From Allobosea sp. BK604 (GTDB lineage Bacteria; Pseudomonadota; Alphaproteobacteria; Rhizobiales; Beijerinckiaceae): a stretch of DNA of 64,000 nucleotides. The translations under genes were made by a program, and so were the position numbers. The stretch is taken from the NCBI RefSeq assembly GCF_004341515.1, contig NZ_SLZF01000011.1, forward strand, positions 235,902-299,901, given 5' to 3'. Of the stretch, positions 41,487-50,461 are shown in pieces. Within the stretch, counting starts at the first letter, position 1, and each line of letters starts with the position of its first letter. The notes below the pieces were generated by a model. That model saw nothing but the letters and a program-made list of their open reading frames with translations, did not search any database and was not told where the DNA came from.

Positions 41487-42658
41487 GCGCTGCCAAGGCG
41501 CTCAACATCGCCGAGCTTCACCGGCTCGCGCGTCGGCGCCTGCCTCGCATCCTGTTCGACTGCATCGAGTCCGGCACCGAGAACGAGACCGCGCTCTCGG
41601 CCAACGAGGCGAGTTTCGCGCGTTATCGGCTGATGCCGCGCCATCTCGTCGATGTCACCAGGCGGGATGCGAGCCTGTCGCTGTTCGGGCGACGCTATGC
41701 GCAGCCTTTCGGCATCGGGCCGACGGGCTTTGCCGGGCTCTTCCGTCCTGGCGCCGACGCGATGCTGGCGCGGACGGCGGTCGCGGCGGACATCCCCTTC
41801 GTGCTGTCGGGTGCGAGCGTCCCGACGCCCGAGACGATCGCTGCGCAGGCGCCGGGCCGCCTCTGGTACCATCTCTACGCGGCCAAGGATCCGGCGATCT
41901 CGGCCGATCTGATGCGCCGCGTCGCAGCGGCCGGCGTCGAGGTGCTCGTGCTGACGGTCGACAATCCCGTGCCGACCAAGCGCGAGCGCGATATCCGCAA
42001 CGGCTTTTCGCTGCCGCTCAGGCTCAAGCCGTCGATCCTGCTGGAAGCGCTGACGCATCCGGGCTGGATCATCGACTATCTGCGCGATGGCGGCCTGCCG
42101 ACCATGGGGAGCTGGGCGGCCTATGCGCCTGCAGGCTCGGGACCGGCCGAAGTGGGCCAGTTCTTCAGGCAGCACAGCCCGTCCATCCAGACCTGGGACG
42201 ATCTCAAGCGCTTCCGCGAGCAATGGCCGGGAAAGCTCGTGCTGAAAGGCATCCAGCGTCCCGAGGATGCGCGGATGGCGCTTGCGGCGGGCGTCGATGG
42301 GCTCATCGTCTCCAACCATGGCGGCAAGGCCTATGACATGCTGCCGATCCCGCTGTTCTCGCTGGCAGCCGTGAAGGACGCGGTCGCGGGGCGTATCCCC
42401 GTGATGTTCGACGGCGGCATCAGGCGCGGCTCGGACATCCTGATCGCCCGGGCGCTCGGCGCCGACTTCGTCTTCGTGGGACGCGCGACGCTCTATGGCG
42501 TGGTCGCCGGCGGGCAGGCGGGGGCCGACCGTGCCGTCGAGATCCTGCGCGACGAGGTCGATCGCGGGCTCGGCATGATCGGCTGTCCAAGCATCGCCGC
42601 GCTCGATGCGCGCTGGCTCACGCCCGCCACTCCCGCTTCACAGGAGAGTTTCGCATGA
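41483..42658 (+). CDS. FMN-dependent alpha-hydroxy-acid oxidase/dehydrogenase
   Basis: A 391-aa flavoenzyme of the lactate/glycolate/mandelate oxidising family. FMN-site landmarks are FGIGPTGFAGLFRPGADAML, VLTVDNPVPTKRERDIRNGF, LVLKGIQRPEDA and PVMFDGGIRRGSDILIARAL. The catalytic His is in IVSNHGGKAYD. Canonical members have Arg after HGG (HGGRQLD) as a substrate-carboxylate ligand; here it is Lys. It probably oxidises a 2-hydroxy acid to the 2-keto acid. The ATGA overlap with the previous stop shows coupling. Confidence 0.88.
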   Translation: MSAAKALNIAELHRLARRRLPRILFDCIESGTENETALSANEASFARYRLMPRHLVDVTRRDASLSLFGRRYAQPFGIGPTGFAGLFRPGADAMLARTAVAADIPFVLSGASVPTPETIAAQAPGRLWYHLYAAKDPAISADLMRRVAAAGVEVLVLTVDNPVPTKRERDIRNGFSLPLRLKPSILLEALTHPGWIIDYLRDGGLPTMGSWAAYAPAGSGPAEVGQFFRQHSPSIQTWDDLKRFREQWPGKLVLKGIQRPEDARMALAAGVDGLIVSNHGGKAYDMLPIPLFSLAAVKDAVAGRIPVMFDGGIRRGSDILIARALGADFVFVGRATLYGVVAGGQAGADRAVEILRDEVDRGLGMIGCPSIAALDARWLTPATPASQESFA

Positions 42659-43074
42659 GTTCGCAGCCCAGCAAGCCCGTTCTCACCAGGCAGCAGGTCC
42701 AAGCGGCCCTGGATGCCGGCGAGGCCACGGCGCGGACGGCCGGCGTCAGGGTCTCGCTGGCCGTGGTCGACGATGGCGGGCATCTACTCGGCTTCGTGCG
42801 GATGGACGGTGTCCATACCGGAACGGTCGAGGTGGCGCAGGCGAAGGCGCGTTGCGCGGCCGGCTTCCGCAAGCCGACCCGAGAGATGGCGCAGAGCCTG
42901 GCGGCAGGCATGTCGGCGCTGCTCACCTTGCCGGGCAGCCTGCCGATTCCAGGCGGCGTGCCGGTGCGGATCGGTGAGCAGGTCGCCGGTGCGATCGGCG
43001 TCAGTGGCGCGAGCCCCGACACGGATGACGAGATTGCCCGGGCAGCGGAGGCGGCGGCCGCCAACTACCAATGA
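42655..43074 (+). CDS. GlcG/HbpS-like (DUF336) protein
   Basis: A 139-aa protein of the haem-degrading HbpS-like/GlcG family. It shows LTRQQVQAALDAGEATARTA, SLAVVDDGGHLLGFVRMDG, the conserved KARCAAGF and a Gly-rich PIPGGVPVRIGEQVAGAIG. No signal peptide is seen, so it is cytosolic. The family is often linked to 2-hydroxyacid oxidases (glcDEFG) and to small-molecule metabolism, with no settled reaction. It overlaps the oxidase gene by four bases and meets the convergent cupin gene with a 10-base overlap. Confidence 0.85.
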   Translation: MSSQPSKPVLTRQQVQAALDAGEATARTAGVRVSLAVVDDGGHLLGFVRMDGVHTGTVEVAQAKARCAAGFRKPTREMAQSLAAGMSALLTLPGSLPIPGGVPVRIGEQVAGAIGVSGASPDTDDEIARAAEAAAANYQ

Positions 43075-43556
43075 TCGGATAGGGGACCATCGGCTCCGAA
43101 GACCGGGTCCGTGTCGGGATAGGGCAGCTCCGCGATGGCGCGCTTCGTCGCGGCCGTTGCCGGCTCGCGCCGGATGTCGCCATTCTGGCCGGGCGGATAG
43201 GCGCCGACGACGAGAAAATCCTCGCTCGCCGAAACCCGGCAATGACCGGTGCCGGCGGGCAGGAGCAGCACATCGCCCTTGCGCAGCGATAGGCGTTCGC
43301 CCTGCGTGCCGCCAAGCATGACCTCGGCCTCGCCGGCGGCGATGCCGAGGACTTCGTGCCCCTCGCAATGATAGTGATGGAAGGCGTAGATGCCGTTGCG
43401 CCATTGCGGCGGCCAGCCGTTTTCGGTGAAGCGCGTCTCCATCAGCGAGGCCAGGTCCGTGCTCGTCTCGGGAAAGGCATTCCCATAGATCAGAACGGGC
43501 AAATCGGGGTTGTTGGGAATCGTCCCGTCATCCCCTAGATTCAAGGTTCTGAGCAT
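43065..43556 (-). CDS. Cupin-domain protein (YjlB-like)
   Basis: A 163-aa single-domain cupin. Metal-ligand motif 1 is FHHYHCEGHEVLGIAAGEAE and motif 2 is LLPAGTGHCRV. The N-terminal region (NNPDLPVLIYGNAFP) and the C-terminal DTDPVFGADGPL match YjlB-type cupins of unknown function. It is divergent from the HpxZ-like gene, with short spacing, and convergent with the sugar-acid operon. It may be a sugar isomerase or a metal-dependent oxygenase; the sequence does not tell. Confidence 0.82.
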   Translation of the reverse strand: MLRTLNLGDDGTIPNNPDLPVLIYGNAFPETSTDLASLMETRFTENGWPPQWRNGIYAFHHYHCEGHEVLGIAAGEAEVMLGGTQGERLSLRKGDVLLLPAGTGHCRVSASEDFLVVGAYPPGQNGDIRREPATAATKRAIAELPYPDTDPVFGADGPLSDHW

Positions 43557-43638
43557 GGTTCTTGCCTCCTTGCTTCGAGAACGTCAGGGCGCCGGCCCGC
43601 GTTCCCACGGCCGGAGGCCAAAGCAGGACTATATCGCG

Positions 43639-44022
43639 GTGGATATCAATCTTCCCGAGGTCGTCGCCGAGGTTCGCGCGGTGTTCGAGCGCTATGAGCG
43701 GGCGCTGCAGGCCTGCGACATTCCGGTCATGGAGGAGATCTTCTGGAACGCGCCGGAGACGACGCGCTACGGCGTCGGCGAGAATTTGCGCGGCTGGCAG
43801 GCGATCTCGGATTTCCGCCGCAGCGGCAAGCTCGGCCGTTTCCGCCGCAAGCTGATCAATACGGTGATCACGACCTATGGCCGCGACTTCGCCACGGCCA
43901 ATACCGAATACCAGCGCGAGGGCGAGGACCGCACGGGCCGCGAAACCAAGACGCTGATGCGCACGCCCGAAGGCTGGCGCATCGTTTCGGCCCATGCGAG
44001 CCTTTTGGGCGTGACCGTTTGA
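43639..44022 (+). CDS. HpxZ/AtzH-like (DUF3225, SnoaL-like fold) protein
   Basis: A 127-aa SnoaL/NTF2-like protein. Landmarks are VDINLPEVVAEVRAVFERYE, WNAPETTRYGVGENLRGW, FATANTEYQR and the C-terminal TPEGWRIVSAHASLLG. HpxZ is linked to oxalurate (purine) breakdown and AtzH-like proteins to amidase pathways (AtzH is a 1,3-dicarboxyurea amidohydrolase-type partner). No other purine gene adjoins it, but an amidase lies 18 kb away. The GTG start gives the standard length; a longer frame back to 43555 would overlap the cupin start. Confidence 0.8.
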   Translation: MDINLPEVVAEVRAVFERYERALQACDIPVMEEIFWNAPETTRYGVGENLRGWQAISDFRRSGKLGRFRRKLINTVITTYGRDFATANTEYQREGEDRTGRETKTLMRTPEGWRIVSAHASLLGVTV

Positions 44023-44026
44023 ACAT

Positions 44027-44803
44027 TCAGCCGCGGGCGACCCAGCCGAGCAGATTGTGCCAGAGCGTGCGGAAGGCCGGCGCCTGCAGGAAGTCCATCG
44101 GCAGCCAGTGCGGGCCGATATCCGTGGTCCAGGCCGCCGTGCGGCCCTTGCCGGCCGTGCCGCAAACGAGCAGCGGATGGCCGCCTTCCTCCTCTGGCAG
44201 GCTGAGCAGCACATCGGCATCCGGCTTGGCCACCACCTCGTTGATTCCGAGGATATAGGGCAGGCTCGGGCTGAGCCCGGCCATGACCGGATGCGCCGAG
44301 GCCTTGGCGGAGGCGACGGGCTCGATGCCCTCCGGCATCTCGATGCGGTCATCATAGGGCTGGATCGTCACCGGCAGCACGGCCTCGACCGGCGTCTTGT
44401 GATAGCGCGCCGCGCCATTGATGCCCTGGAAGCTGTAATAGCCGCCGACCATGATCAGCCCGCCGCCGGCGAGCACATAGTCGCGGATCGCCTTCAGCCG
44501 GTTGGGAAAGCGCTTCGATTGAATCCAGACGGCCGGCGGCAGCAGCAGCGTGTTGGCGCCGATATCGCTGAGGATCACCGCGTCATATTGCGCCAGCTCC
44601 TCCGCCGTCGACGGAAAGCGCTCCGCCGCTTCGTGGCAGAGCATATAGGTGAAGTCGAAGCCGGGATCGGCCAGCACTTTCAGGAAGTCATCGGCACCGC
44701 GGTGATGCGTCACCGAGGGGAACTGGTCCCAGCCCTTGATATGGGTCGCGGTCGAGGTCCAGCTTTCGCCGGCGAGCAGGATCTTCTTGGCCATGTCACT
44801 CAC
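44027..44803 (-). CDS. Glutamine-amidotransferase-like protein (DUF1355 family)
   Basis: A 258-aa soluble protein of the class I GATase-like fold seen in DUF1355/ThuA relatives. Landmarks are KKILLAGESWTSTATHIKGW, AVILSDIGANTLLLPP, YVLAGGGLIMVGGYYSFQGI and GRTAAWTTDIGPHWLP. No obvious Cys nucleophile lies at the elbow, so amidotransferase activity is doubtful. Related proteins accompany sugar utilisation genes. It is the last gene of the ABC-importer operon on the minus strand and ends four bases from the convergent HpxZ-like gene. Confidence 0.8.
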   Translation of the reverse strand: MSDMAKKILLAGESWTSTATHIKGWDQFPSVTHHRGADDFLKVLADPGFDFTYMLCHEAAERFPSTAEELAQYDAVILSDIGANTLLLPPAVWIQSKRFPNRLKAIRDYVLAGGGLIMVGGYYSFQGINGAARYHKTPVEAVLPVTIQPYDDRIEMPEGIEPVASAKASAHPVMAGLSPSLPYILGINEVVAKPDADVLLSLPEEEGGHPLLVCGTAGKGRTAAWTTDIGPHWLPMDFLQAPAFRTLWHNLLGWVARG

Positions 44804-44863
44804 GTCTCAGGTCCGGGGACCGCCGACCCGGGAGGCCGGCGGCACGACAGGGGCTCGCCGCGC

Positions 44864-46381
44864 TCAGGCGAACCTTGCGAATTGCAGGCGGAAGGCGCCG
44901 TCCGGGTATTGCACCCAGTCGAGCCCCTTGGCCGAAGCCTGCAAGGTCGCCGGGAAGGCGAGGAAGAGCATCGGCGCATCCTGCGCTATCGCGGCCTCGG
45001 CCTCGCGGTACAGCTTGGCGCGGTCGCCTTCAGCCGTCGCGGAGCGGGCCTTCTCCAGCAAATCGGTGACCTTGTCGCTCTGGTAGCCCGCGAAATTGTT
45101 CGGGCCGGTCTTGGTGAAGTAGTTGTACATGTTGCCGTCCGGGTCGGTGCGGCCCGACCAGGGCGACATGCACAGGTCGAAATCCTTCTGCCTGAGCACG
45201 GTGATCAGGCTGGTGGCGTCGATCTGCTTGACCTCGACCTTGAAGCCGGCCTGGTTGGCCTGCGCCTGCAGGATCTCGGCGGTGCGGACCTGCGCCGGCG
45301 AGTTGGTGACCGTGATCGAGACCGGCACGGCGCTGGTGATCCCGGCATCGGCCAGCAGCTTCTTGGCGGCATCGGCGCTCGGCTTGTAGGGCGCGAATTT
45401 CGGATCGTAGGCCCAGGCGATCGAGGGCGGGATCGCGCCTGCCGCGACGCTGCCCGTACCGAAATAGACGGCGCGCAGCACGGTCTGCGGATCGATCGCG
45501 GTGACGAAGGCGCGCCTCACGGCCGGATTGTCGAAGGGCGCCCTGGTGCAGTTTAACGAGAAGGCGTTGAAGCCGAGGCCGGGCGATTGCTTCAGCGTGA
45601 TATTGGCCTCGCGCGAGAGCGCGGCGACGGTCTGGGCCGGCACCGCGTCGACGAGCTGGACCGTGTTCGAGCGCAGATTGGCGAGGCGCACGGTCTCGTC
45701 GGCGATCGGGCGGAAGACGAGGCGCTCGATCGGCGCCTTGCCGCGCCAGTAGCCGTCGAAGCGCTCGAGGACGAGCTCGGAATTCTTGGTCCAGGACACG
45801 ACCTTGTAGGGACCGGCGCCGACCGCCTTGGTGGCGAAATCGGCGCCGAGCGTCTTCACGGCCGTCGGCGAGACCATCATGCCGGCGCGGATCGCAATGA
45901 CCTGCAGGAAGGGCGCATAGGGCGTCTTCAGCTTGATGGTGAAGGTGGTGGGGCCGGTGACCTCGACGCTGTCGACCGGGGCGAGCTCGCTGCGGCGCGG
46001 CGAGCCGAGCGCCGGGTCCATCATCCGGTCGAAATTGGCCTTCACCGCCGCGGCGTCGAGCGCCGTGCCGTCATGGAAGGTCAGGTTCGGCTTCAGGGTG
46101 AAGCGATAGGTCAGCGGGTCCGGATTCTCGACGCTGGCGAGGCCGGGCTCGATCTTCATCTCCGGTGTCACATGCACGAGCGGCTCGTGGATGTTGAACT
46201 GCACCGAGAGCTCGAAGAACGAGGCCATCATCGCCGGATCGAGCGTCACCGGATCGGAGACGACGCCGATGGTGAGCGTGCGCGCAGCCTGCGCCCAGCT
46301 CAGCCGGGGCGCGAGCGCGGCAGCGGGCGTGGCCGCAAGGGCGGCGATGAGGCTGCGGCGGGAAAGCGTGGTCGACATCAT
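44864..46381 (-). CDS. Oligopeptide/nickel-type ABC substrate-binding protein (family 5)
   Basis: A 505-aa periplasmic protein with an N-terminal signal, possibly Tat-like (LSRRSLIAALAATPAAALAP). SBP family 5 landmarks are TLTIGVVSDPVTLDPAMM, the LTFHDGTALDAAAVKANFDR motif, VGAGPYKVVSWTKNSELVLE and the C-terminal YREAEAAIAQDAPMLFLAF. Despite the family name, members bind peptides, oligosaccharides, opines or cations. The neighbouring kinase genes suggest a sugar-containing ligand. It follows the two permease genes and precedes the GATase-like gene, with a short hairpin between. Confidence 0.92.
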   Translation of the reverse strand: MMSTTLSRRSLIAALAATPAAALAPRLSWAQAARTLTIGVVSDPVTLDPAMMASFFELSVQFNIHEPLVHVTPEMKIEPGLASVENPDPLTYRFTLKPNLTFHDGTALDAAAVKANFDRMMDPALGSPRRSELAPVDSVEVTGPTTFTIKLKTPYAPFLQVIAIRAGMMVSPTAVKTLGADFATKAVGAGPYKVVSWTKNSELVLERFDGYWRGKAPIERLVFRPIADETVRLANLRSNTVQLVDAVPAQTVAALSREANITLKQSPGLGFNAFSLNCTRAPFDNPAVRRAFVTAIDPQTVLRAVYFGTGSVAAGAIPPSIAWAYDPKFAPYKPSADAAKKLLADAGITSAVPVSITVTNSPAQVRTAEILQAQANQAGFKVEVKQIDATSLITVLRQKDFDLCMSPWSGRTDPDGNMYNYFTKTGPNNFAGYQSDKVTDLLEKARSATAEGDRAKLYREAEAAIAQDAPMLFLAFPATLQASAKGLDWVQYPDGAFRLQFARFA

Positions 46382-46428
46382 GGTGATCCCCTCTGTTATG
46401 GATGTGTCGATTGGCGGATTGGGCGGCC

Positions 46429-47297
<869 letters not shown>

Positions 47298-47301
<4 letters not shown>

Positions 47302-48239
47302 CTCAGCCTCACGCGCGGGTCGACGAGGCCGTAGATCACGTCGGTCGCGAAGTTGATCAGTACGAACAGCGCTGCCGTCAGCAGCACCGCCCCCTGCACG
47401 ACAGGATAGTCGCGGGCGAAGATCGCATCGACCGTGAGCTTGCCGATGCCGGGCCAGGAGAACACGGTCTCGGTGATGACGACGCCGCCGAGCAGCTGGC
47501 CGATCTGGATGCCGATCAGGGTGATGATCGGGATCTGGGCGTTGGAGAGGGCGTGGCGCAGCACCACCGCGCGCTCGGCCAGGCCCTTGGCGCGGGCGGT
47601 GCGAACATAGTCGCTGCGCAGCACTTCGAGCATGGTCGCGCGGGTCATGCGCATGGTCGCGGCAGCGAGCGCTGCGCCGAGCGTCAGCGCCGGCAGCACG
47701 AGATGGCGCAGGAATTCGGTGGGAGAGGCCAGCGGCGAAGCGTAGCCGGAGGAGGGAAAGATCGGCAGCCAGATCGAAAGCGCGAGGATCAGCAGGACGC
47801 CGAGCCAGAAGCTCGGCATCGAGAGACCGCAGAGCGCCAGGAAGGACGCGGAGTAGTCGGCGGCGCTGTTGCGGCGAGTCGCTGCGACGATGCCGGCGGG
47901 CAAGGCGATGGCCAGCGAAATCAGCAGGGCTGCGACGGAGAGCAGCGCAGTCGGCCCGAGCGCGCCGAGCAGCAGCGGGAAGACCTCGCGCCCGCCCTGG
48001 ATCGAGCGGCCGAAATCGCCGGTGAGAACATTGCCGAGCCAGGTGAGGTACTGGACCACAAGTGGCTGATCGAGCGAAAGTTTCTGCCTGAGCGCGGCAA
48101 TGGCGGCATTGTCCGCCTCCAGGCCGAGCAGCGCCAGGGCCGGATCGCCGGGCACCAGTCTGATCAGGAAAAACGAGACCAGCGACGTTCCGAACAGGAC
48201 CGGCAACAGGCTGAGCAGACGCGTCACGACGACTTTCAT
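47298..48239 (-). CDS. DppB/OppB-type ABC transporter permease
   Basis: A 313-aa inner-membrane permease with six helices. The N-terminal OppB motif is SLVSFFLIRLVPGDPALALL. The EAA loop is YVRTARAKGLAERAVVLRHA, followed by LSNAQIPIITLIGIQIGQLL and VFSWPGIGKLTVDAIFARDY. It is the first gene of the minus-strand importer operon. A perfect palindrome sits just upstream of its ribosome site and probably controls the whole operon. Confidence 0.93.
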
Positions 48240-48256
48240 GGTTCCTGGGCGAGGCT

Positions 48257-48272
48257 ATTGAACCGGTTCAAT
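48257..48272. promoter_or_regulatory. LacI-type operator candidate
   Basis: ATTGAACCGGTTCAAT is a perfect 16-bp palindrome with the central CG pair typical of LacI-family operators. It starts 18 bases upstream of the dppB-type start codon and lies 113 bases before the start of the divergent LacI-HTH/PfkB fusion gene, which is the obvious candidate to bind it. Confidence 0.7.
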
Positions 48273-48384
48273 CGAGGTGATACTTCCCGCGGACCATGCG
48301 CCTGTCAATGCTTAGCCTATGCAAGTTCCGAGCCGCCCCATGCATTGAGGGCGTCCTGGCGCGGGCTGGCCGCTGCGTGACGCC

Positions 48385-49641
48385 ATGACCGGCGACGGCC
48401 CTGCGACGACGCAGCGCAACGCGACGATCGACGATGTCGCCCAGGCGGCGGGTGTCTCGAAGGGCACGGTCTCGAACGTGATCAACGGGCGCGTCGCCGT
48501 TGCGCCGGAGACGCGCCGCAAGGTCGAGCAGGCGATCACCGATCTGGCTTTCCGGCCGGCCGAATCGGCGCGTGCCCTGACCTCGCGCAAGCGCGTGGCC
48601 GAGTTCGAGCCGAAGCTCGATGCGAGCGTGCCGCGGCTGACCTCGGTCGGCTATGTCAGCGTCGACTACTTCGCCCGGCTTGACCGGCTGCCTGAGCGGC
48701 AGGAGCGGTTTCTCTCGCAGGAGATCATCAAGTCGATCGGTGGGCCGGCTGCCAATGTCGCTGCAATCGCCGCGGGCCTGGGCGCGCCGCTCCCGGTCGC
48801 GGCCTCGCTGATCACCGCGATCGGCATCGACCAGGAGAGCGACTGGGCGGCGGCCGAGCTTGCCGATCGCCGCGTCGACCTGATCGTGCCGCGCGAGCGG
48901 CGGGCAGGGCGCCTCAACCGTGCGATCGTGATGGTCGAGGCCGATGGAGGGCGCACGATCATCACCGAGCCGTCGAGCCTCGCCGAGGTCGATGTCCGCC
49001 GCTTCATCGAGACGACGGACCCGGCCGGCATGCGCTGGTGCCTGCATTTCGAGGGCTATCAGGTGCCGCGTCAGGTCGGTCTCCTGGCCTCTGCGCGAGC
49101 CAAGGGCTTCAGGACCAGCATGCAGGCGACGGGCCTCGACCATGATTGGCTGTCGGAGAACGCCGAACAGCTCTTTGCCGCTTTCGACATCATCGTGCTG
49201 CACCGGGAATCGCTCGCGGCGATCCCCGGCTGCCCGGCCGATGCCGAGGCCGGGCTGCGCCACCTCGCCGCGCGCTCCGAAAAAGCCGAGGCATGGCCGG
49301 AGATCATTGCCGTCACGCTCGGTGCCGAGGGTGCGATGACACTGACCCGCCAGGGGGGGGTCGCCAAGGTGCCGGCCATTGCCGTGACGGCGGTCGATAC
49401 GACAGGTGCCGGCGATGCGTTCGTCGGCACGTTCCTGTCGGCCTGGCTCAACCAGCGGACGGCCGATGAGGCCGCAAGCCTCGCCTGCATCGCCGGCAGC
49501 CTGGCGGTGACGCGCTTCGGCGCGCAGGAATCGCGGCCTTCCGCCAATGAGCTGATCGGGCGTCTCGATGAGGCGGCCGGGTTTTCCATCGCAGCAGAGA
49601 CCAGCGGGAGCACAAGCCGTGTCGCAGTCGATCTATCGTGA
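48385..49641 (+). CDS. LacI-type HTH fused to a PfkB-family sugar kinase
   Basis: A 418-aa two-domain protein. Residues 13-70 are a full LacI DNA-binding domain (ATIDDVAQAAGVSKGTVSNV, INGR, RRKVEQAITDLAFRPAESAR) including the hinge-helix ALTS. The usual periplasmic-binding-like sensor is absent. Instead, residues about 83-395 form a PfkB/ribokinase domain with signature 1 in EIIKSIGGPAANVAAIAAGL and signature 2 in VDTTGAGDAFVGTFLSAW, which carries the catalytic Asp (about 344). It may be a repressor that senses its sugar by a kinase domain, still active or not. It leads the operon with BtpA and a second kinase. Confidence 0.9.
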   Translation: MTGDGPATTQRNATIDDVAQAAGVSKGTVSNVINGRVAVAPETRRKVEQAITDLAFRPAESARALTSRKRVAEFEPKLDASVPRLTSVGYVSVDYFARLDRLPERQERFLSQEIIKSIGGPAANVAAIAAGLGAPLPVAASLITAIGIDQESDWAAAELADRRVDLIVPRERRAGRLNRAIVMVEADGGRTIITEPSSLAEVDVRRFIETTDPAGMRWCLHFEGYQVPRQVGLLASARAKGFRTSMQATGLDHDWLSENAEQLFAAFDIIVLHRESLAAIPGCPADAEAGLRHLAARSEKAEAWPEIIAVTLGAEGAMTLTRQGGVAKVPAIAVTAVDTTGAGDAFVGTFLSAWLNQRTADEAASLACIAGSLAVTRFGAQESRPSANELIGRLDEAAGFSIAAETSGSTSRVAVDLS

Positions 49642-50461
49642 CAAGGACAACGCCATTCAGCGCCTGTTCGGGCGCAGGAAGGCGGTCATCGGCGTGATCC
49701 ATTCGCTGCCGCTGCCGGGCTCGGCGCATTATGACGGCGATCCGATGGAACGCATCTACGCCTATGCGGAGGCCGAGGCGCGGCGCTACCGCGAGGGCGG
49801 TGTCGACGGGCTGATCGTCGAGAACCACGGCGACATCCCCTTCGCCAAGCCGGACGAGCTCGGACCCGAGACCGCCGCGACCATGGCGGTGATGAGCCAT
49901 CGCGTCGCCGAGGCAAGCAAGCTGCCGATCGGCGTCAATGTGCTGGCCAATGGCGCGGTGCAGGCGCTGGCTGTGGCCAAGGCGTCCGGCGCCTCCTTCA
50001 TCCGCGTCAACCAATGGGCCAATGCCTATGTCGCCAATGAGGGCTTCATGGAGGGCAAGGCCGGGCAGGCGAGCCGCTACCGCGCCTGGCTGCGGGCGAA
50101 GGATGTCGCGATCTTCTCCGACGTTCATGTCAAGCACGGCGCCCACGCCATCACTGCCGACCGGACGCTGACCGAGTTGACCCGCGACAGCGAGTTCTTC
50201 GACGCCGATGCGGTGATCGTCACCGGCCAGCGCACCGGTGACAGTGCCAGGCTCGACCAGCTCGAGACGGTCAGAAATTCGACCAAGCTGCCCGTGCTGG
50301 TCGGCAGCGGTGTGACGGCCGAGAATGTCGCCGCGATCTTCGGCTTTGCCGATGCGGTGATCGTCGCAAGCTCGCTCAAGCATGAGGGCGGCTGGTGGAA
50401 CGAGGTCGATCCGGCGCGCGTCGCGCATTTCATGAACGTGGTCCGGGCGGCGCGGGCGTGA
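49619..50461 (+). CDS. BtpA/SgcQ-family TIM-barrel protein
   Basis: A 280-aa protein of the BtpA family. Landmarks are KAVIGVIHSLPLPGSAHYDG, EGGVDGLIVENHGDIPFAKP, SKLPIGVNVLANGAVQALAV, VKHGAHAI and the C-terminal VLVGSGVTAENVAAIFGFAD, a phosphate-binding-type loop. BtpA was named for photosystem I biogenesis in cyanobacteria, but most members, such as SgcQ, sit in sugar clusters and may act on phosphosugars or nucleosides. The GTG start overlaps the upstream kinase gene by 23 bases. It is followed by a ribokinase gene with a four-base overlap. Confidence 0.85.
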   Translation: MSQSIYRDKDNAIQRLFGRRKAVIGVIHSLPLPGSAHYDGDPMERIYAYAEAEARRYREGGVDGLIVENHGDIPFAKPDELGPETAATMAVMSHRVAEASKLPIGVNVLANGAVQALAVAKASGASFIRVNQWANAYVANEGFMEGKAGQASRYRAWLRAKDVAIFSDVHVKHGAHAITADRTLTELTRDSEFFDADAVIVTGQRTGDSARLDQLETVRNSTKLPVLVGSGVTAENVAAIFGFADAVIVASSLKHEGGWWNEVDPARVAHFMNVVRAARA

